This document shows, piece after piece, positions 27,503-36,876 of a stretch of DNA of 64,000 nucleotides. Source of the DNA: Mucilaginibacter frigoritolerans (lineage in GTDB: Bacteria; Bacteroidota; Bacteroidia; Sphingobacteriales; Sphingobacteriaceae); the NCBI RefSeq assembly GCF_007830615.1, contig NZ_VLLI01000002.1, forward strand, positions 124,001 through 188,000, read 5' to 3'. Numbering within the stretch: position 1 is the first letter of the stretch; every line of letters begins with the position of its first letter. The notes beneath the pieces were generated by a model. That model was not told the DNA's origin, did not search any database, and saw nothing but the letters and a program-made list of their open reading frames with translations. Position numbers and translations under genes: made by a program.

Positions 27503-28453
27503 ATGTTTATCAATATAAGTGATAGTAAGGAGGCTGCCAATAAAGGAAGCAGTAGCGGGCTGGTACATTACCTTGAAAAAGAGAACAGGTTGACTGGGAA
27601 CAAGTTCCCTGAAAACTGGTTCAATGGGAACCGTTTAACTATCGATGGCTATGAGGTGATGCACATGATAGATAATAACGTTGCCAAATTAGGTAAAGCT
27701 GATGCCAAATTCTTCTTGGTTAATATCAGCCCCAGTCAAAAAGAGATCGCTTTTTTAAAAGAGCAATACGGTGATGATGGTGTTAAAGATCAGCTCAAAG
27801 GATTTGCGGTTCGGGTAATGGATGCTTATGCGCAGAACTTTAAACGCGAGAGCATAAATAGCCATGAGGATCTGATATGGTTTGCCAAACTAGAGAACTA
27901 TCGCTATTATTCCTATAATGACCCGGAAGTCAAACAATGTATTAAAAAGCGTGGCGACCGTAAGGAAGGCGAACAGCTGCACGTACAAGTTATTGTAAGC
28001 CGGAAAGATGTAACCAATATGATTAAGCTTAGCCCGATGAACACATCAAGGGGAAAGAATGAGGAACATTCTAAAAAGATGGGCCAGTTTGACCGGGTGG
28101 CTTTTAAACAGTGTGGAGAAACGCTGTTTGATAAATTATTTGAGTTTGACAGGCAAATGAAAGACACAATGGCGTATGCCAATGCGCAGAAAAACGGTAG
28201 TCTGGCCGAGCGGGTGCGGATGGAAACCCAAAGTCAGAAAGAAGAAGCCGCAGATTTAAGCACCTGCCTTAGCGAGGATCAAGCCGACATGGAATTAGCA
28301 ACCGGCATTCATCCATATTCTGCCACCATAGACGAGTCTTTTGAAGACTTTATCAACCCTGTCCATATAGACATAAAAGATGATGTGGATGATGAGGCTA
28401 TACATGGGAGAAATCGCCACAGGAAGAGACAGACGAGGACTAATACACGATAA
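27503..28453 (+). CDS. BtgB/MobB-type relaxase (DUF5712)
   Basis: 316 aa. The N-terminus (MFINISDSKEAANKGSSSGLVHYLEKEN) and the metal-binding strand EQLHVQVIVSRKD match the DUF5712/BtgB relaxases, which nick oriT and lead DNA transfer. Candidate nucleophile tyrosines are in LENYRYYSYNDPE (about residues 130-142). The HUH motif is read as HVQV, with Gln at the second His place; HUQ versions are known in some Rep proteins. The tail after residue 220 is acidic and variable. No coupling protein or type IV secretion genes are nearby, so the element would be mobilizable but not self-transmissible. Confidence 0.85.
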   Translation: MFINISDSKEAANKGSSSGLVHYLEKENRLTGNKFPENWFNGNRLTIDGYEVMHMIDNNVAKLGKADAKFFLVNISPSQKEIAFLKEQYGDDGVKDQLKGFAVRVMDAYAQNFKRESINSHEDLIWFAKLENYRYYSYNDPEVKQCIKKRGDRKEGEQLHVQVIVSRKDVTNMIKLSPMNTSRGKNEEHSKKMGQFDRVAFKQCGETLFDKLFEFDRQMKDTMAYANAQKNGSLAERVRMETQSQKEEAADLSTCLSEDQADMELATGIHPYSATIDESFEDFINPVHIDIKDDVDDEAIHGRNRHRKRQTRTNTR

Positions 28454-28457
28454 CTAA

Positions 28458-28694
28458 CTATTCTAGATCAGAAAAATCAAATAACTCTCTAACATCGATA
28501 TTAAGCTTCTTGGCATAAGTTGCTACGTGACTTATACTTGTATTAACTTGACCGAGTTCAGTTCTGGCTATTTGACTTTGTGAAATTTCTGTGATTAACG
28601 CAAGTTGTTCTTGAGACAAACCTTTGGCCTCACGTGCCTTTTTTAGCTTTCTTCCGAACTGGTCCATAAAGTCCTGATCTTTTAAATATTTCAC
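28458..28694 (-). CDS. XRE-family regulator
   Basis: 78 aa from a GTG start; ATG 28667 would give a shorter protein lacking the KYLKDQDF opening seen in related regulators. The HTH_3 domain (FGRKLKKAREAKGLSQEQLALITEISQSQIARTELG) covers most of the protein. It is convergent with the relaxase gene, 4 nt apart. Probably controls genes of the mobile element. Confidence 0.82.
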   Translation of the reverse strand: MKYLKDQDFMDQFGRKLKKAREAKGLSQEQLALITEISQSQIARTELGQVNTSISHVATYAKKLNIDVRELFDFSDLE

Positions 28695-28855
28695 AGTAAC
28701 AAATAGACATCTATGAATCAAAATAAATAATAGCAAATTTGCTATTGAAAAAAATACTCATTACCTTTACATCATGTAACAAATTATAGCATTAGAATTA
28801 ATTTATAAATTTGAAGCATCATTTTGTAATTATTATGGTGCTCACCAGAGCCTCA
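28695..28855. promoter_or_regulatory. Divergent region between the XRE gene and the structured RNA
   Basis: AT-rich 160 bases. It must hold the minus-strand promoter of the XRE gene and, if the RNA is made, its plus-strand promoter. No certain consensus box was found. Confidence 0.35.
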
Positions 28856-29019
28856 CGTCTACACAAGCTTAGGAACTTTAAGACACAAAGAGGAGTAAGT
28901 GAGCGTCCGGAAACCCTATATACCTGGGGGTCCGGGCCTGCTTGCGATTTGTGTCTGGTGCTATCTTCGGGTAGTATCTCCCTCGGGAGAGCCGTCCTAA
29001 GCGGTCCATTGTGTAGACG
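28856..29019 (+). ncRNA. Candidate structured non-coding RNA, unassigned class
   Basis: Six nested stems can be drawn without conflict: P1 28856-28865 with 29010-29019 (10 bp, perfect); P2 28867-28874 with 28995-29002 (8 bp); P3 28881-28889 with 28948-28956 (9 bp); P4 28907-28916 with 28926-28935 (8 pairs plus tandem A-G mismatches); P5 CTATC-TTCG-GGTAG at 28961-28974; P6 TCTCC-CTCG-GGAGA at 28977-28990. A third small UUCG hairpin follows at 29040-29051. C(UUCG)G loops are written on the plus strand, which favours that strand. Frames crossing it on either strand lack coding character. I do not recognise the class: no reverse transcriptase or IscB/IsrB-like gene is adjacent and it does not match the B12 box of cobalamin riboswitches. 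Confidence 0.65.
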
Positions 29020-29051
29020 AATCAAAAAGTAGTGCCCGGCTCCTTCGGGAG

Positions 29052-29349
29052 TTTCGTTCTCCAATTTGGCTTGAGGTTTTGATAAAAATCAAAACGATGA
29101 AGTCACCAAACAAGCTATTACTTAAACTAAAAATCTCCTGCTCAAAGCTCGGCGGGTTGATTTTTCTTTTAGACTATTATCTTTCCTTAAAAAGCTTGTT
29201 AAAAAATATTATTTGTGCTCCCGAATAAATATCAGGACAAACGGCAACCTAAGATCAGCTTAATAGTTAATAGCAATTTCAGGTTGCCATTTCCCTTTTT
29301 ATAGTCTTATCTGACTAATCTTTTTAATCAACTCAACTAAAGAAATTTC
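29052..29349. other. Leader region upstream of the SusC gene
   Basis: About 300 AT-rich bases between the structured RNA and the SusC-like gene, with no reading frame of note. It probably contains the promoter and leader of the uptake operon, but no box is unambiguous. Confidence 0.4.
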
Positions 29350-32300
29350 ATGAAAAAAACTATACTTTTTATAGTGCTGGCCACGCTTTGCTTTTTTTTC
29401 CGGGCGAAGGCGCAGTCTACAGTAAAGCTTACCGGAAGCGTAATAGATTCTTCTACCAATAAAGCGCTATACGGCGCAACTGTTTATATCAAATCAAGCG
29501 GAATAAAAACATCAACCAATAAAGACGGGAAATTTACCCTTATATCAAATGTGTCCAAAGGGGCTTTAATAATTACTTACCTGGGATATAAAACCTTAAA
29601 GGTTCCCTTTAATTCGATTAATAACGCCCCCTTAGAAGTCATTCTTTCAACGAACCTGGGCGTTCTTAATGAGGTCAGTATTGTTTCAACAGGTTATCAA
29701 TCTCTGCCCAAAGAACAGGCTACCGGGTCATTTGACCAGATTGATAATAAATTATTAAACCGAAGCGTAAGCACCAGTATTTTAGATCGGTTAAATGGTG
29801 TTACCAGCGGGCTTATTTTTAATAGCAATAGTAACAATTACAGCAATCAATCTGCGATTACCATCCGTGGCAACAGTACAATAAGTGCAAACCCCAACCC
29901 TTTAATTGTAGTAGACAATTTCCCTTACGACGGCGATCTTTCTTCTATTAATCCAAATGATGTAGAATCGATCACCGTACTGAAAGATGCGGCTGCAGCC
30001 GCGATATGGGGGGCATTTTCCGGCAATGGTGTTATTGTTATCACTACAAAAAAAGGCAAATATAACCAAGGGCCTAAAGTGGAGTTCAATAGTAATATAA
30101 CAGTATCTGCTAAACCCAATCTTTTCTATGCACCGAGATTAAGTTCTGCGCATTATATCGGTGTAGAAGGATATTTATTTGCACAGGGTAATTACGATTA
30201 TAATCTGACCAGCACCGCTTATCCGGGCGTATCGCCTATTGTTGATATGCTTGACCAAAGAAGAAGGGGGTTAATATCGGCGGCGGATTCAGCGAAAATA
30301 GTTAATCAATATAAAGGGCAGGATACCCGGAACGACGAGTCGAAATACCTATATCGTAAAGCAGTCGATCAGCAATATAATTTCAACATTTCAGGTGGCA
30401 GTAACAACAACATTTATTATTTCAGCGCAGGTTTTGATAAAGATTTGACAAATGTTACCCGCAATGATTTTAACAGGATCAGCATTAGCGGATCGAACAC
30501 TTATACCTTTTTAAATAAGAAATTAGAATTAGCCACCGCGATTTATTACAACAAGAATATAACCTACAATAACGGCATAACGAATATTGGTTCACCGTAT
30601 CCTTATTTACAACTAAAGAATGCGAACGGGAATGCAGCTGCCCCTTATGAATATCGGCAAGAGTACATCGATACTGTAGGGCATGGAAATTTACTGGATT
30701 GGAATTACCGCCCGCTGGACGAGTTGGCCTTAAATAATAACACGGCCACGTTAAACGAATACCGTATTAATGCCAGTTTACGGTATCATATTATAGCCGG
30801 ATTGAATGCATCCCTTCAATACCAGTTTGATCAGGGAAATTCCGACCAGGAGAATTTGTATGATGCCAATAGTTTTTATGCTAGGGATTATATCAACCAG
30901 TTTACGCAGTATGATCCGACTACTGATACTTACGCCAGGTCTGTCCCTTTAGGCGCGATATTGGATAAGGCCATTCAAACCACCACCTCACAGGATTTCA
31001 GGGGACAGTTAAACTATACGCACACATGGAATGAAGTTCACAACCTGTCTGCATTAGCAGGATATGAAGTCCGGGATTTAAATACAGATTATGCCACCAG
31101 CCGCTTATATGGTTACAGTGACTTAGGTTCAAGTTCATCGATGGATTACAGTACTTATTATGCATTAATGCCAAGCGGTAATGTGAATTCAATTTTTTCT
31201 AATATAGCTCAATTAGGTACGACCAATAGGTTTCTATCCTATTTTTCAAACATGGCCTATACCTTTAAAGATCGCTATATACTGTCTGCAAGTGCAAGAA
31301 AAGATGAGTCAAATCTGTTTGGTGTCGCAACAAATCAAAAAGGTATTCCCTTATGGTCAGTCGGCGGCAGTTGGGAAGCTAACAAAGAACCTTTTTATCA
31401 CATTAGCTGGCTTCCTTATCTTCGGTTGAGGCTTACAAATGGTTACCAAGGCAATGTGGATAATGCTCTTTCTTCTTTAACTACAGCAGAAGCAGGAGCC
31501 AACAATATCTATAATGCGCCTTACAATATCCTACTAAATCCACCGAATCCAAGCCTGAGATGGGAAAGGGTTAATACCACGAACTTCGGCGCGGACTTTA
31601 CCGTCAAGAAATTTCTAAGCGGAAGCATCGATTATTATGTAAAAAGAGCCACTGATCTGATTGGAACAAGTTTAGTAGATCCTACAACCGGTGTATCCAA
31701 ATTCACGGGCAATTCTGCAGACATGACTGGCAGAGGCGTAGATGTTGTACTCAATTCTACCAACATCAATGGCAATTTTAAATGGCATACCACACTTCTT
31801 TTTAGTCTTACCAAAGATAAGATCACTAAATACTTACTCAAGCCAACGACAGTGGCTGACGAAATCAGCCTGACAAATCCTATTGTAGGGAACCCCTTGT
31901 ATTCATTATATGCATTTAAATGGGGCGGATTAGATAATGTAGGCGATCCGCAGGTTTATTTAGAGGGAAAATTAAGTAAGGATTACGGCGGTATTTATAA
32001 TTCCACCAATTTATCTAGCCTCGAATATGTAGGGTCTGCAACTCCTACCAAGTATGGGAGTTTACGGAACGATTTTTCATGGAAGCAATTTTCGCTGTCC
32101 GTAAATATTACCTATAAACTGGGGTATTATTTCAGGCGGCCTTCCATTAACTATTTCCAATTATTTTCAGGTTCCGCCTATATGCCCGATGCAGATTTTG
32201 CTAATCGCTGGCAAAAGCCAGGTGATCAATTCAGGACCAATATACCTGCTATGATATATCCTGACAATCCTTTAAGGGATCAGGTTTATCAGTACTCAAA

Positions 32301-32544
32301 TATTTTGATAGATAATGCGGATAACATCAGGTTGAAGGATGTCAGTTTAGGTTATGATATTAATAAGAAGCAATTCCCAAAATTGCCTTTTTCAAACATC
32401 AGGATTTACGCCTATATCAATAATATAGGGATACTTTGGAAAGCTAATAAAGAGGGTATAGACCCGGATTATCTTCCAAATGGCAGCGGCAATATATATC
32501 CTAACCCAAGGACATATTCATTAGGATTAAAAGTAGGATTTTAA
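29350..32544 (+). CDS. SusC/RagA-type TonB-dependent outer membrane receptor
   Basis: 1064 aa, usual length. A signal peptide (MKKTILFIVLATLCFFFRAKAQ) is followed by the carboxypeptidase-like domain (KLTGSVIDSSTNKALYGATVYI), a plug domain (about 110-240; ITIRGNSTISANPNPLIVVDNFP, IESVTVLKD-like VESITVLKDAAAAAIWG, GVIVITTKKG) and a 22-strand barrel to a C-terminal Phe. Imports a ligand through the outer membrane with TonB energy. Followed after 18 nt by the SusD partner gene and then TlpA. No glycosidase genes are near, so the ligand may be peptide or other rather than glycan. Confidence 0.95.
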   Translation: MKKTILFIVLATLCFFFRAKAQSTVKLTGSVIDSSTNKALYGATVYIKSSGIKTSTNKDGKFTLISNVSKGALIITYLGYKTLKVPFNSINNAPLEVILSTNLGVLNEVSIVSTGYQSLPKEQATGSFDQIDNKLLNRSVSTSILDRLNGVTSGLIFNSNSNNYSNQSAITIRGNSTISANPNPLIVVDNFPYDGDLSSINPNDVESITVLKDAAAAAIWGAFSGNGVIVITTKKGKYNQGPKVEFNSNITVSAKPNLFYAPRLSSAHYIGVEGYLFAQGNYDYNLTSTAYPGVSPIVDMLDQRRRGLISAADSAKIVNQYKGQDTRNDESKYLYRKAVDQQYNFNISGGSNNNIYYFSAGFDKDLTNVTRNDFNRISISGSNTYTFLNKKLELATAIYYNKNITYNNGITNIGSPYPYLQLKNANGNAAAPYEYRQEYIDTVGHGNLLDWNYRPLDELALNNNTATLNEYRINASLRYHIIAGLNASLQYQFDQGNSDQENLYDANSFYARDYINQFTQYDPTTDTYARSVPLGAILDKAIQTTTSQDFRGQLNYTHTWNEVHNLSALAGYEVRDLNTDYATSRLYGYSDLGSSSSMDYSTYYALMPSGNVNSIFSNIAQLGTTNRFLSYFSNMAYTFKDRYILSASARKDESNLFGVATNQKGIPLWSVGGSWEANKEPFYHISWLPYLRLRLTNGYQGNVDNALSSLTTAEAGANNIYNAPYNILLNPPNPSLRWERVNTTNFGADFTVKKFLSGSIDYYVKRATDLIGTSLVDPTTGVSKFTGNSADMTGRGVDVVLNSTNINGNFKWHTTLLFSLTKDKITKYLLKPTTVADEISLTNPIVGNPLYSLYAFKWGGLDNVGDPQVYLEGKLSKDYGGIYNSTNLSSLEYVGSATPTKYGSLRNDFSWKQFSLSVNITYKLGYYFRRPSINYFQLFSGSAYMPDADFANRWQKPGDQFRTNIPAMIYPDNPLRDQVYQYSNILIDNADNIRLKDVSLGYDINKKQFPKLPFSNIRIYAYINNIGILWKANKEGIDPDYLPNGSGNIYPNPRTYSLGLKVGF

Positions 32545-32562
32545 TAATTAAACGGATTAAAG

Positions 32563-33945
32563 ATGAAAACCAAAATATATATAAATGCAATGCTGTTTTT
32601 ATGCAGCCTGTTTTTGATTACCAGTTGTAAAAAGGACTTCCTGGATAAAAAGCCAGCTACAAATTTGGACGTGCCTACTTCATTAAACGATTTGCAATTA
32701 CTGTTAGACAACACCATTTCTATTCATGAAAGCCCTTCTTTGGGCGAGGTCTCATCAGATGATTACTATATGACATACAATAGCTGGTATAATGAATTTG
32801 CCCCCTATTTCTCCAATAGTTATGTCTGGGCGAAGGAAATTTTCGCAGGTAAAGGGAATATCTCAGACTGGGATATGCCCTATACCCAGGTATTGTACAC
32901 CAACGTTGTATTGCAGCAACTTAATGGCATCAGTCGAAATGGATCAAATAGCGCTACTTATGACAATATAAAAGGAAGCGCCTTATTTATGCGATCCTGG
33001 ATGTTTTTCGACCTGGCGCAGGTGTACGCACTACCTTATGATAGCGTAACCTTTAATACGGAATTGGGCATACCGTTGCGGTTGACAGCGGATATCAATG
33101 CGCCAACCATCAGGCCCACTGTTAAACAGACCTATGATCAGATTCTATCAGATGTCATACAGGCAAGGTCTTTATTGACCAATAATACCTCACCAATCTA
33201 TCAAAACAGGCCATCAAAAACGGCTGTGTTCGGATTCCTGTCCCGTGTCTATTTAACCATGCGGAATTATTCAAAAGCAGGCTTATATGCAGATAGTGCT
33301 TTACAACTGCAAAATACATTGATAGATTATAACACGGTAGATGCCACGGCCCGCCTTCCATTTAATTCAACGAACAGCGAAACTGTTTATCAAAATTTAT
33401 TGATATCAGCAGATCCTACATCGTATCTTAAATCATCACAGGGATATTCAATAGACACCTTATTATACCAATCCTATAACATCAATGATTTGAGGAAGGT
33501 GGTTTATTTTGCACAAAATGGGATATACATCAATAAGAAACGTGGATATTCAGGACAAAGCCTGTTTTCAAATGGAATTATCACCGATGAACTTTATTTG
33601 ACAAGAGCAGAGTGCTTTGCACGGGCAAATAATACCTCCAGAGCATTGGGCGATCTGAACACGCTGCTGGTGACCCGATGGAAAACCGGCACCTATATTC
33701 CAAAAGCGAATCTCCAGGGGACTGCACTCTTGGATACCATTTTAAAAGAGCGGAGAAAGGAATTGGTGCTGCGTGGTTTACGATGGAATGATATCCGGCG
33801 CTTGAATAAGGAAGGATATAACATCACCCTGACCCGCAATTTAAACGGAACAACTTATACGCTACCGCCAAATGATCGGCGTTACGCGTTACCCATTCCG
33901 CCTGATGTAATAACCTTTTCTGGCATTCAACAAAACGATAGATAA
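32563..33945 (+). CDS. SusD/RagB-type surface lipoprotein
   Basis: 460 aa. Lipobox LITSC at the end of the signal peptide (Cys about 22), then KKDFLDKKPATNL, a mature start characteristic of SusD proteins. TPR-like helices follow, and LILDTILKERRKEL-type end motif reads LLDTILKERRKELVLRGLRWNDIRRL. It caps the SusC barrel and binds the ligand outside the cell. The two genes are 18 nt apart and co-transcribed. Confidence 0.94.
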   Translation: MKTKIYINAMLFLCSLFLITSCKKDFLDKKPATNLDVPTSLNDLQLLLDNTISIHESPSLGEVSSDDYYMTYNSWYNEFAPYFSNSYVWAKEIFAGKGNISDWDMPYTQVLYTNVVLQQLNGISRNGSNSATYDNIKGSALFMRSWMFFDLAQVYALPYDSVTFNTELGIPLRLTADINAPTIRPTVKQTYDQILSDVIQARSLLTNNTSPIYQNRPSKTAVFGFLSRVYLTMRNYSKAGLYADSALQLQNTLIDYNTVDATARLPFNSTNSETVYQNLLISADPTSYLKSSQGYSIDTLLYQSYNINDLRKVVYFAQNGIYINKKRGYSGQSLFSNGIITDELYLTRAECFARANNTSRALGDLNTLLVTRWKTGTYIPKANLQGTALLDTILKERRKELVLRGLRWNDIRRLNKEGYNITLTRNLNGTTYTLPPNDRRYALPIPPDVITFSGIQQNDR

Positions 33946-33959
33946 TTAAAAACCCGATT

Positions 33960-34604
33960 ATGAAACTTCACAATATAATTCAATACGTATTCATTATATG
34001 CTTAACATTCAGTTGTCTCCATTCAAATTCAAGCTACTGTTTACCAGCAAATCCATCTTCAAAAAGGATAAAGCCCCAACAAATGAAGATTGGTAATAGG
34101 ACCAATGATACATTAATGCTGGATTACACCTTTAAAGATACATCTGACAGAGCTGTAAGACTCTCGGACTTTAGAGGGAAATATGTCCTGGTAGATTTAT
34201 GGTATTCAGGATGCGGATTTTGTATTTATGCGAACAAAGCATTAAGGATTGTTCATGAAAAGATGAAAAACGAAAACATCATATTTCTAAGTATTTCCGT
34301 TGACGTTAACAAAGACAAATGGATAGCAAGCATTACTAATAATGCTATACCATCTAAATCGAATCCATGGGCTGGAAAATACTGGCCCGCACCCGGCACT
34401 ATATGCCTTTATACAGGGGGCAGTGGTTTTAATAACGATTTTCTGAAAAAGTATAATCCTGGGAATAGTTACCCCAAATTGCTATTTATAGATCCTTCCG
34501 GAAAGTTAATATCAGACCATCTACCAAGACCTGACTATTCAGGTAACGATCAACCGGAAAAGTTGATTGAGTTTATCAAGGGCTATTTAAAGAATGGTAA
34601 ATAA
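33960..34604 (+). CDS. TlpA-like thioredoxin-fold lipoprotein or secreted protein
   Basis: 214 aa. An N-terminal signal with Cys in LTFSC (possible lipobox) is followed by a thioredoxin-like domain: RLSDFRGKYVLVDLWYSGCGFC, active CGFC near residue 86-89, SISVDVNKDKW, and SYPKLLFIDPSGKL with the cis-Pro. Redox partner or thiol reductase in the periplasm. Third gene of the SusC/SusD operon (14-nt gap). In Bacteroidota such a TlpA often joins SusCD modules. Confidence 0.88.
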   Translation: MKLHNIIQYVFIICLTFSCLHSNSSYCLPANPSSKRIKPQQMKIGNRTNDTLMLDYTFKDTSDRAVRLSDFRGKYVLVDLWYSGCGFCIYANKALRIVHEKMKNENIIFLSISVDVNKDKWIASITNNAIPSKSNPWAGKYWPAPGTICLYTGGSGFNNDFLKKYNPGNSYPKLLFIDPSGKLISDHLPRPDYSGNDQPEKLIEFIKGYLKNGK

Positions 34605-34623
34605 TGCTAAAGACAATTTGAAA

Positions 34624-34652
34624 ATGTAGGATGACGTTTAATCATCCTACAT
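34624..34652. terminator. Bidirectional terminator between convergent genes
   Basis: Stem ATGTAGGATGA with TCATCCTACAT (11 bp, 7-nt loop), placed between the TlpA gene stop at 34604 and the end of the minus-strand gene at 34664. A-T rich flanks on both sides make it useful in both directions. Confidence 0.75.
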
Positions 34653-34663
34653 TAATTACATTA

Positions 34664-34948
34664 TTAATTATCAATCGTCCCTTCAGTTGCCTGCTCAAAT
34701 TTCCCACTTACAAGATTGTAGGTACAAATATTTGTACTTTGATTACAGCTTGGCGAACCAGAAACTGTAGAATAGTGCGACGAGTTTTGGTCAGCTGGAA
34801 GACCACCGGTAGAACTCCATGGTTGTTCACCCGCGTTGTAATAATAAGTAGTTAAACGTGTATTAGTTTTGGCATTTGTAAATGCACTGAAACTGATTGC
34901 CATAGCACCTACCATGAGGCCTAAGACAAGTTTATGTAAGTTTTTCAT
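34664..34948 (-). CDS. Small secreted protein, DUF6520-like
   Basis: 94 aa. A clear signal peptide (MKNLHKLVLGLMVGAMAISFSAFTNA) followed by a short mature part rich in Thr, Tyr, Asn and Ser with two cysteines (SPSCNQSTNICTY) that could pair. The layout recalls the DUF6520 family of small Bacteroidota exported proteins. Transcribed with the MauE-like gene just upstream and against the SusCD-TlpA operon. It might be a substrate for the thiol-modifying and membrane proteins next to it. Function unknown. Confidence 0.75.
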   Translation of the reverse strand: MKNLHKLVLGLMVGAMAISFSAFTNAKTNTRLTTYYYNAGEQPWSSTGGLPADQNSSHYSTVSGSPSCNQSTNICTYNLVSGKFEQATEGTIDN

Positions 34949-34963
34949 TTGATATTATTTAAG

Positions 34964-35425
34964 TTAATCTTTTGTTTTTAGTAAGCGGAGTGCACATACG
35001 GCAAGCGCAATAAATGTAAGATTGAACCATACATGCTGTGTCCAGCTTAATTTTTCGATGACACCACCACAATGGCATGGAAGCTTACTCGCCCATAACA
35101 GCACACTTAAAATATAAACCGTAAATAGTATCATTAGGCCTAAAAAGCTGTAAAGGCCCAATTTTAGAGTTCGCGGAATGATCAGTAAAATAGCTATTAA
35201 AATCTCTGCTAAGGGAACAAGCCAGGAAATATAAAACGCAAAGCGGCCAATAACTTCGACATGGTATAAACCATTTAGAAATCTGCCATGGTCCATAAGC
35301 TTTGCACAGGCGGTATATAAAAATAAAAATATGCAGAGCGAGCAGATAGCCAAAATTAATCGGTCCTTCCCCTTATTGGTAAGCCGGAACCGTTGCTTTT
35401 TACTGATAATGCTGTCCATAACCAA
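34964..35425 (-). CDS. MauE/DoxX-like membrane protein
   Basis: 153 aa, four membrane helices (about 24-42, 65-88, 92-114, 130-148). The LPCHCGGVIEKLSWTQHVWFNL segment is characteristic of MauE-type proteins, whose relatives help form disulfides or mature exported amine-dehydrogenase subunits. Met 3 is an alternative start. Lies 15 nt before the small secreted protein gene, so the pair is probably co-transcribed and linked in function with the TlpA-like protein. Confidence 0.85.
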   Translation of the reverse strand: MVMDSIISKKQRFRLTNKGKDRLILAICSLCIFLFLYTACAKLMDHGRFLNGLYHVEVIGRFAFYISWLVPLAEILIAILLIIPRTLKLGLYSFLGLMILFTVYILSVLLWASKLPCHCGGVIEKLSWTQHVWFNLTFIALAVCALRLLKTKD

Positions 35426-36240
35426 AATATTGTGTTTTTCATCGATGTATTTTGGCCTTTCTTTCAGGTTTGAGGCTACCTTAAAAATCTGTACCTGCTA
35501 CAGGTTTGGATTTTCATTTGAACAATTATGTTTGGCGTAACCCGGAAACAAAGCAAACTTGCGATGATGAACAATTCGGTTAACAATTCTCTTTTGGGCG
35601 TAAATACAGCTAAAGGAAGTCATTTCGGTCATTGTGTAAAATCTTACTGATGCCGTCATGCAAGCCATGAAGAAGCGGATACAAAGCGTTGCCATAGCGG
35701 CCAGCATTGCCTTTGAAGTAAATTCCTCCGCAATGTCCCTGATCCTTTCTGCATCCAACGTCTTCATCTGCTTACCTTTCTTTTTCCTGTTAATTAATAA
35801 AACGGCTACCAACCGGGGTGCCACCTGCCCTTTTTGCTGATTAGGACTTATCGCCGTCCGCGCGTTCCCTGCATCCGACCCGGAGTTCAACTCACCAGTA
35901 CCGTCCGGTTTTTACATGAATGACAGCTATAGGCCTAGGGACTGTCATTTTAGTTCTGAATGCTTCAACGCCCGGAAAGGGCGGTATGAAAATCGGTACT
36001 CCCTATGTTTTAAAACAACAGCCATTCGTCTGTTGCTCTGGTTTAAAATTCTGGATGTGTTATATTGATATGATGTTATCGAAGGTAGATAAGGCTGGAA
36101 ATTATAGCTGTCCTGTTGAAAACACTTTGAAGTAGTTTGGGGGACATTTGGGTGTCGTTTGGACTACAATTTAATGTCGGCTACACGACAGAAAATTTCT
36201 TGGATTTATCTATAGAAGGTGACCCGAAGAGATAATTGCA
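35426..36240. other. Spacer without a clear gene
   Basis: About 800 bases upstream of the MauE operon and downstream of the Crp gene. A minus-strand frame (35498-35890) and a plus-strand frame (35920-36135) exist, but both lack family-like features. Nothing else stands out. Confidence 0.4.
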
Positions 36241-36876
36241 TTAACTATTTTTAGCATTGTCGGCCCGGAATTTCGCATAGGCGCTGCTAAACGTTGTCCT
36301 GCTCATATCGAGATAACTGGCAATATGGTCATTATTGATTCTGGTAGCTATGCCGGGATTATCTGCTAAGAATATCCTTACCCTTTCTTCCACGCTTGAC
36401 TTTAAGAGGTGTTGATAGGCAGAATGCTGTTTTTCTCTTTCAGCCAGGAAATACAAAAAGGTAGGATACATGGTTTGAAATCCAGCCAATATTAATTTCA
36501 GGTTTGCGTAACTAAGCGTTATCAATGTTCCGCTTTCCAGCATCTGGATGTTATCTGTCTGCCTTGAACCATACAGGTAAGCGTTTGTATCGATCAAGAC
36601 ATCATCTTTTTTGGTAATCCGGGTAACAATAAATTTATCAGCTGTAGCATCATAATAGTAACAACGGGCGATACCGCTTTCAAAATAGATCAGGTGTCCG
36701 TCTTCGGCTTCCCCACTTTCTGCTATATACTGATCTTTTACTGCCGTTATAATATTGCTTTTCTCAATAATAGCAATTTCTAACTCAGCTGGAACGGAGC
36801 CATTAAGTTTGATAAACACGGGGAGAATCTTCCTGCGGAATATGCTCTTGATCCTTTCCTGTTTATCTATGTTCAT
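36241..36876 (-). CDS. Crp/Fnr-family transcriptional regulator
   Basis: 211 aa. The N-terminal 120 residues look like a cyclic-nucleotide-binding beta roll (GHLIYFESGIARCYYYDATADKFIVTRI), and the C-terminal 80 hold the helical linker and HTH (SVEERVRIFLADNPGIATRINNDHIASYLDMSRTTFSSAYAKFR). The cAMP-contact motif is not obvious, as in most Bacteroidota members. It is isolated, flanked by long spacers. Confidence 0.85.
   Translation of the reverse strand: MNIDKQERIKSIFRRKILPVFIKLNGSVPAELEIAIIEKSNIITAVKDQYIAESGEAEDGHLIYFESGIARCYYYDATADKFIVTRITKKDDVLIDTNAYLYGSRQTDNIQMLESGTLITLSYANLKLILAGFQTMYPTFLYFLAEREKQHSAYQHLLKSSVEERVRIFLADNPGIATRINNDHIASYLDMSRTTFSSAYAKFRADNAKNS

Noticed and set aside
28856..29051. 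Retron, cobalamin riboswitch or HEARO/omega RNA as identity of the structured RNA
   Set aside because: No reverse transcriptase or IscB/IsrB-like gene is adjacent and the conserved B12 box was not found.
28811..29064. Reading frames on both strands across the structured RNA (73 and 81 codons)
   Set aside because: They cover the stems exactly and have no family-like pattern; the stem structure explains the lack of stops.
35498..35890. 130-codon minus-strand frame upstream of the MauE gene
   Set aside because: No recognisable domain, odd Cys/Met-rich composition and poor start; not supported enough to list as a gene.
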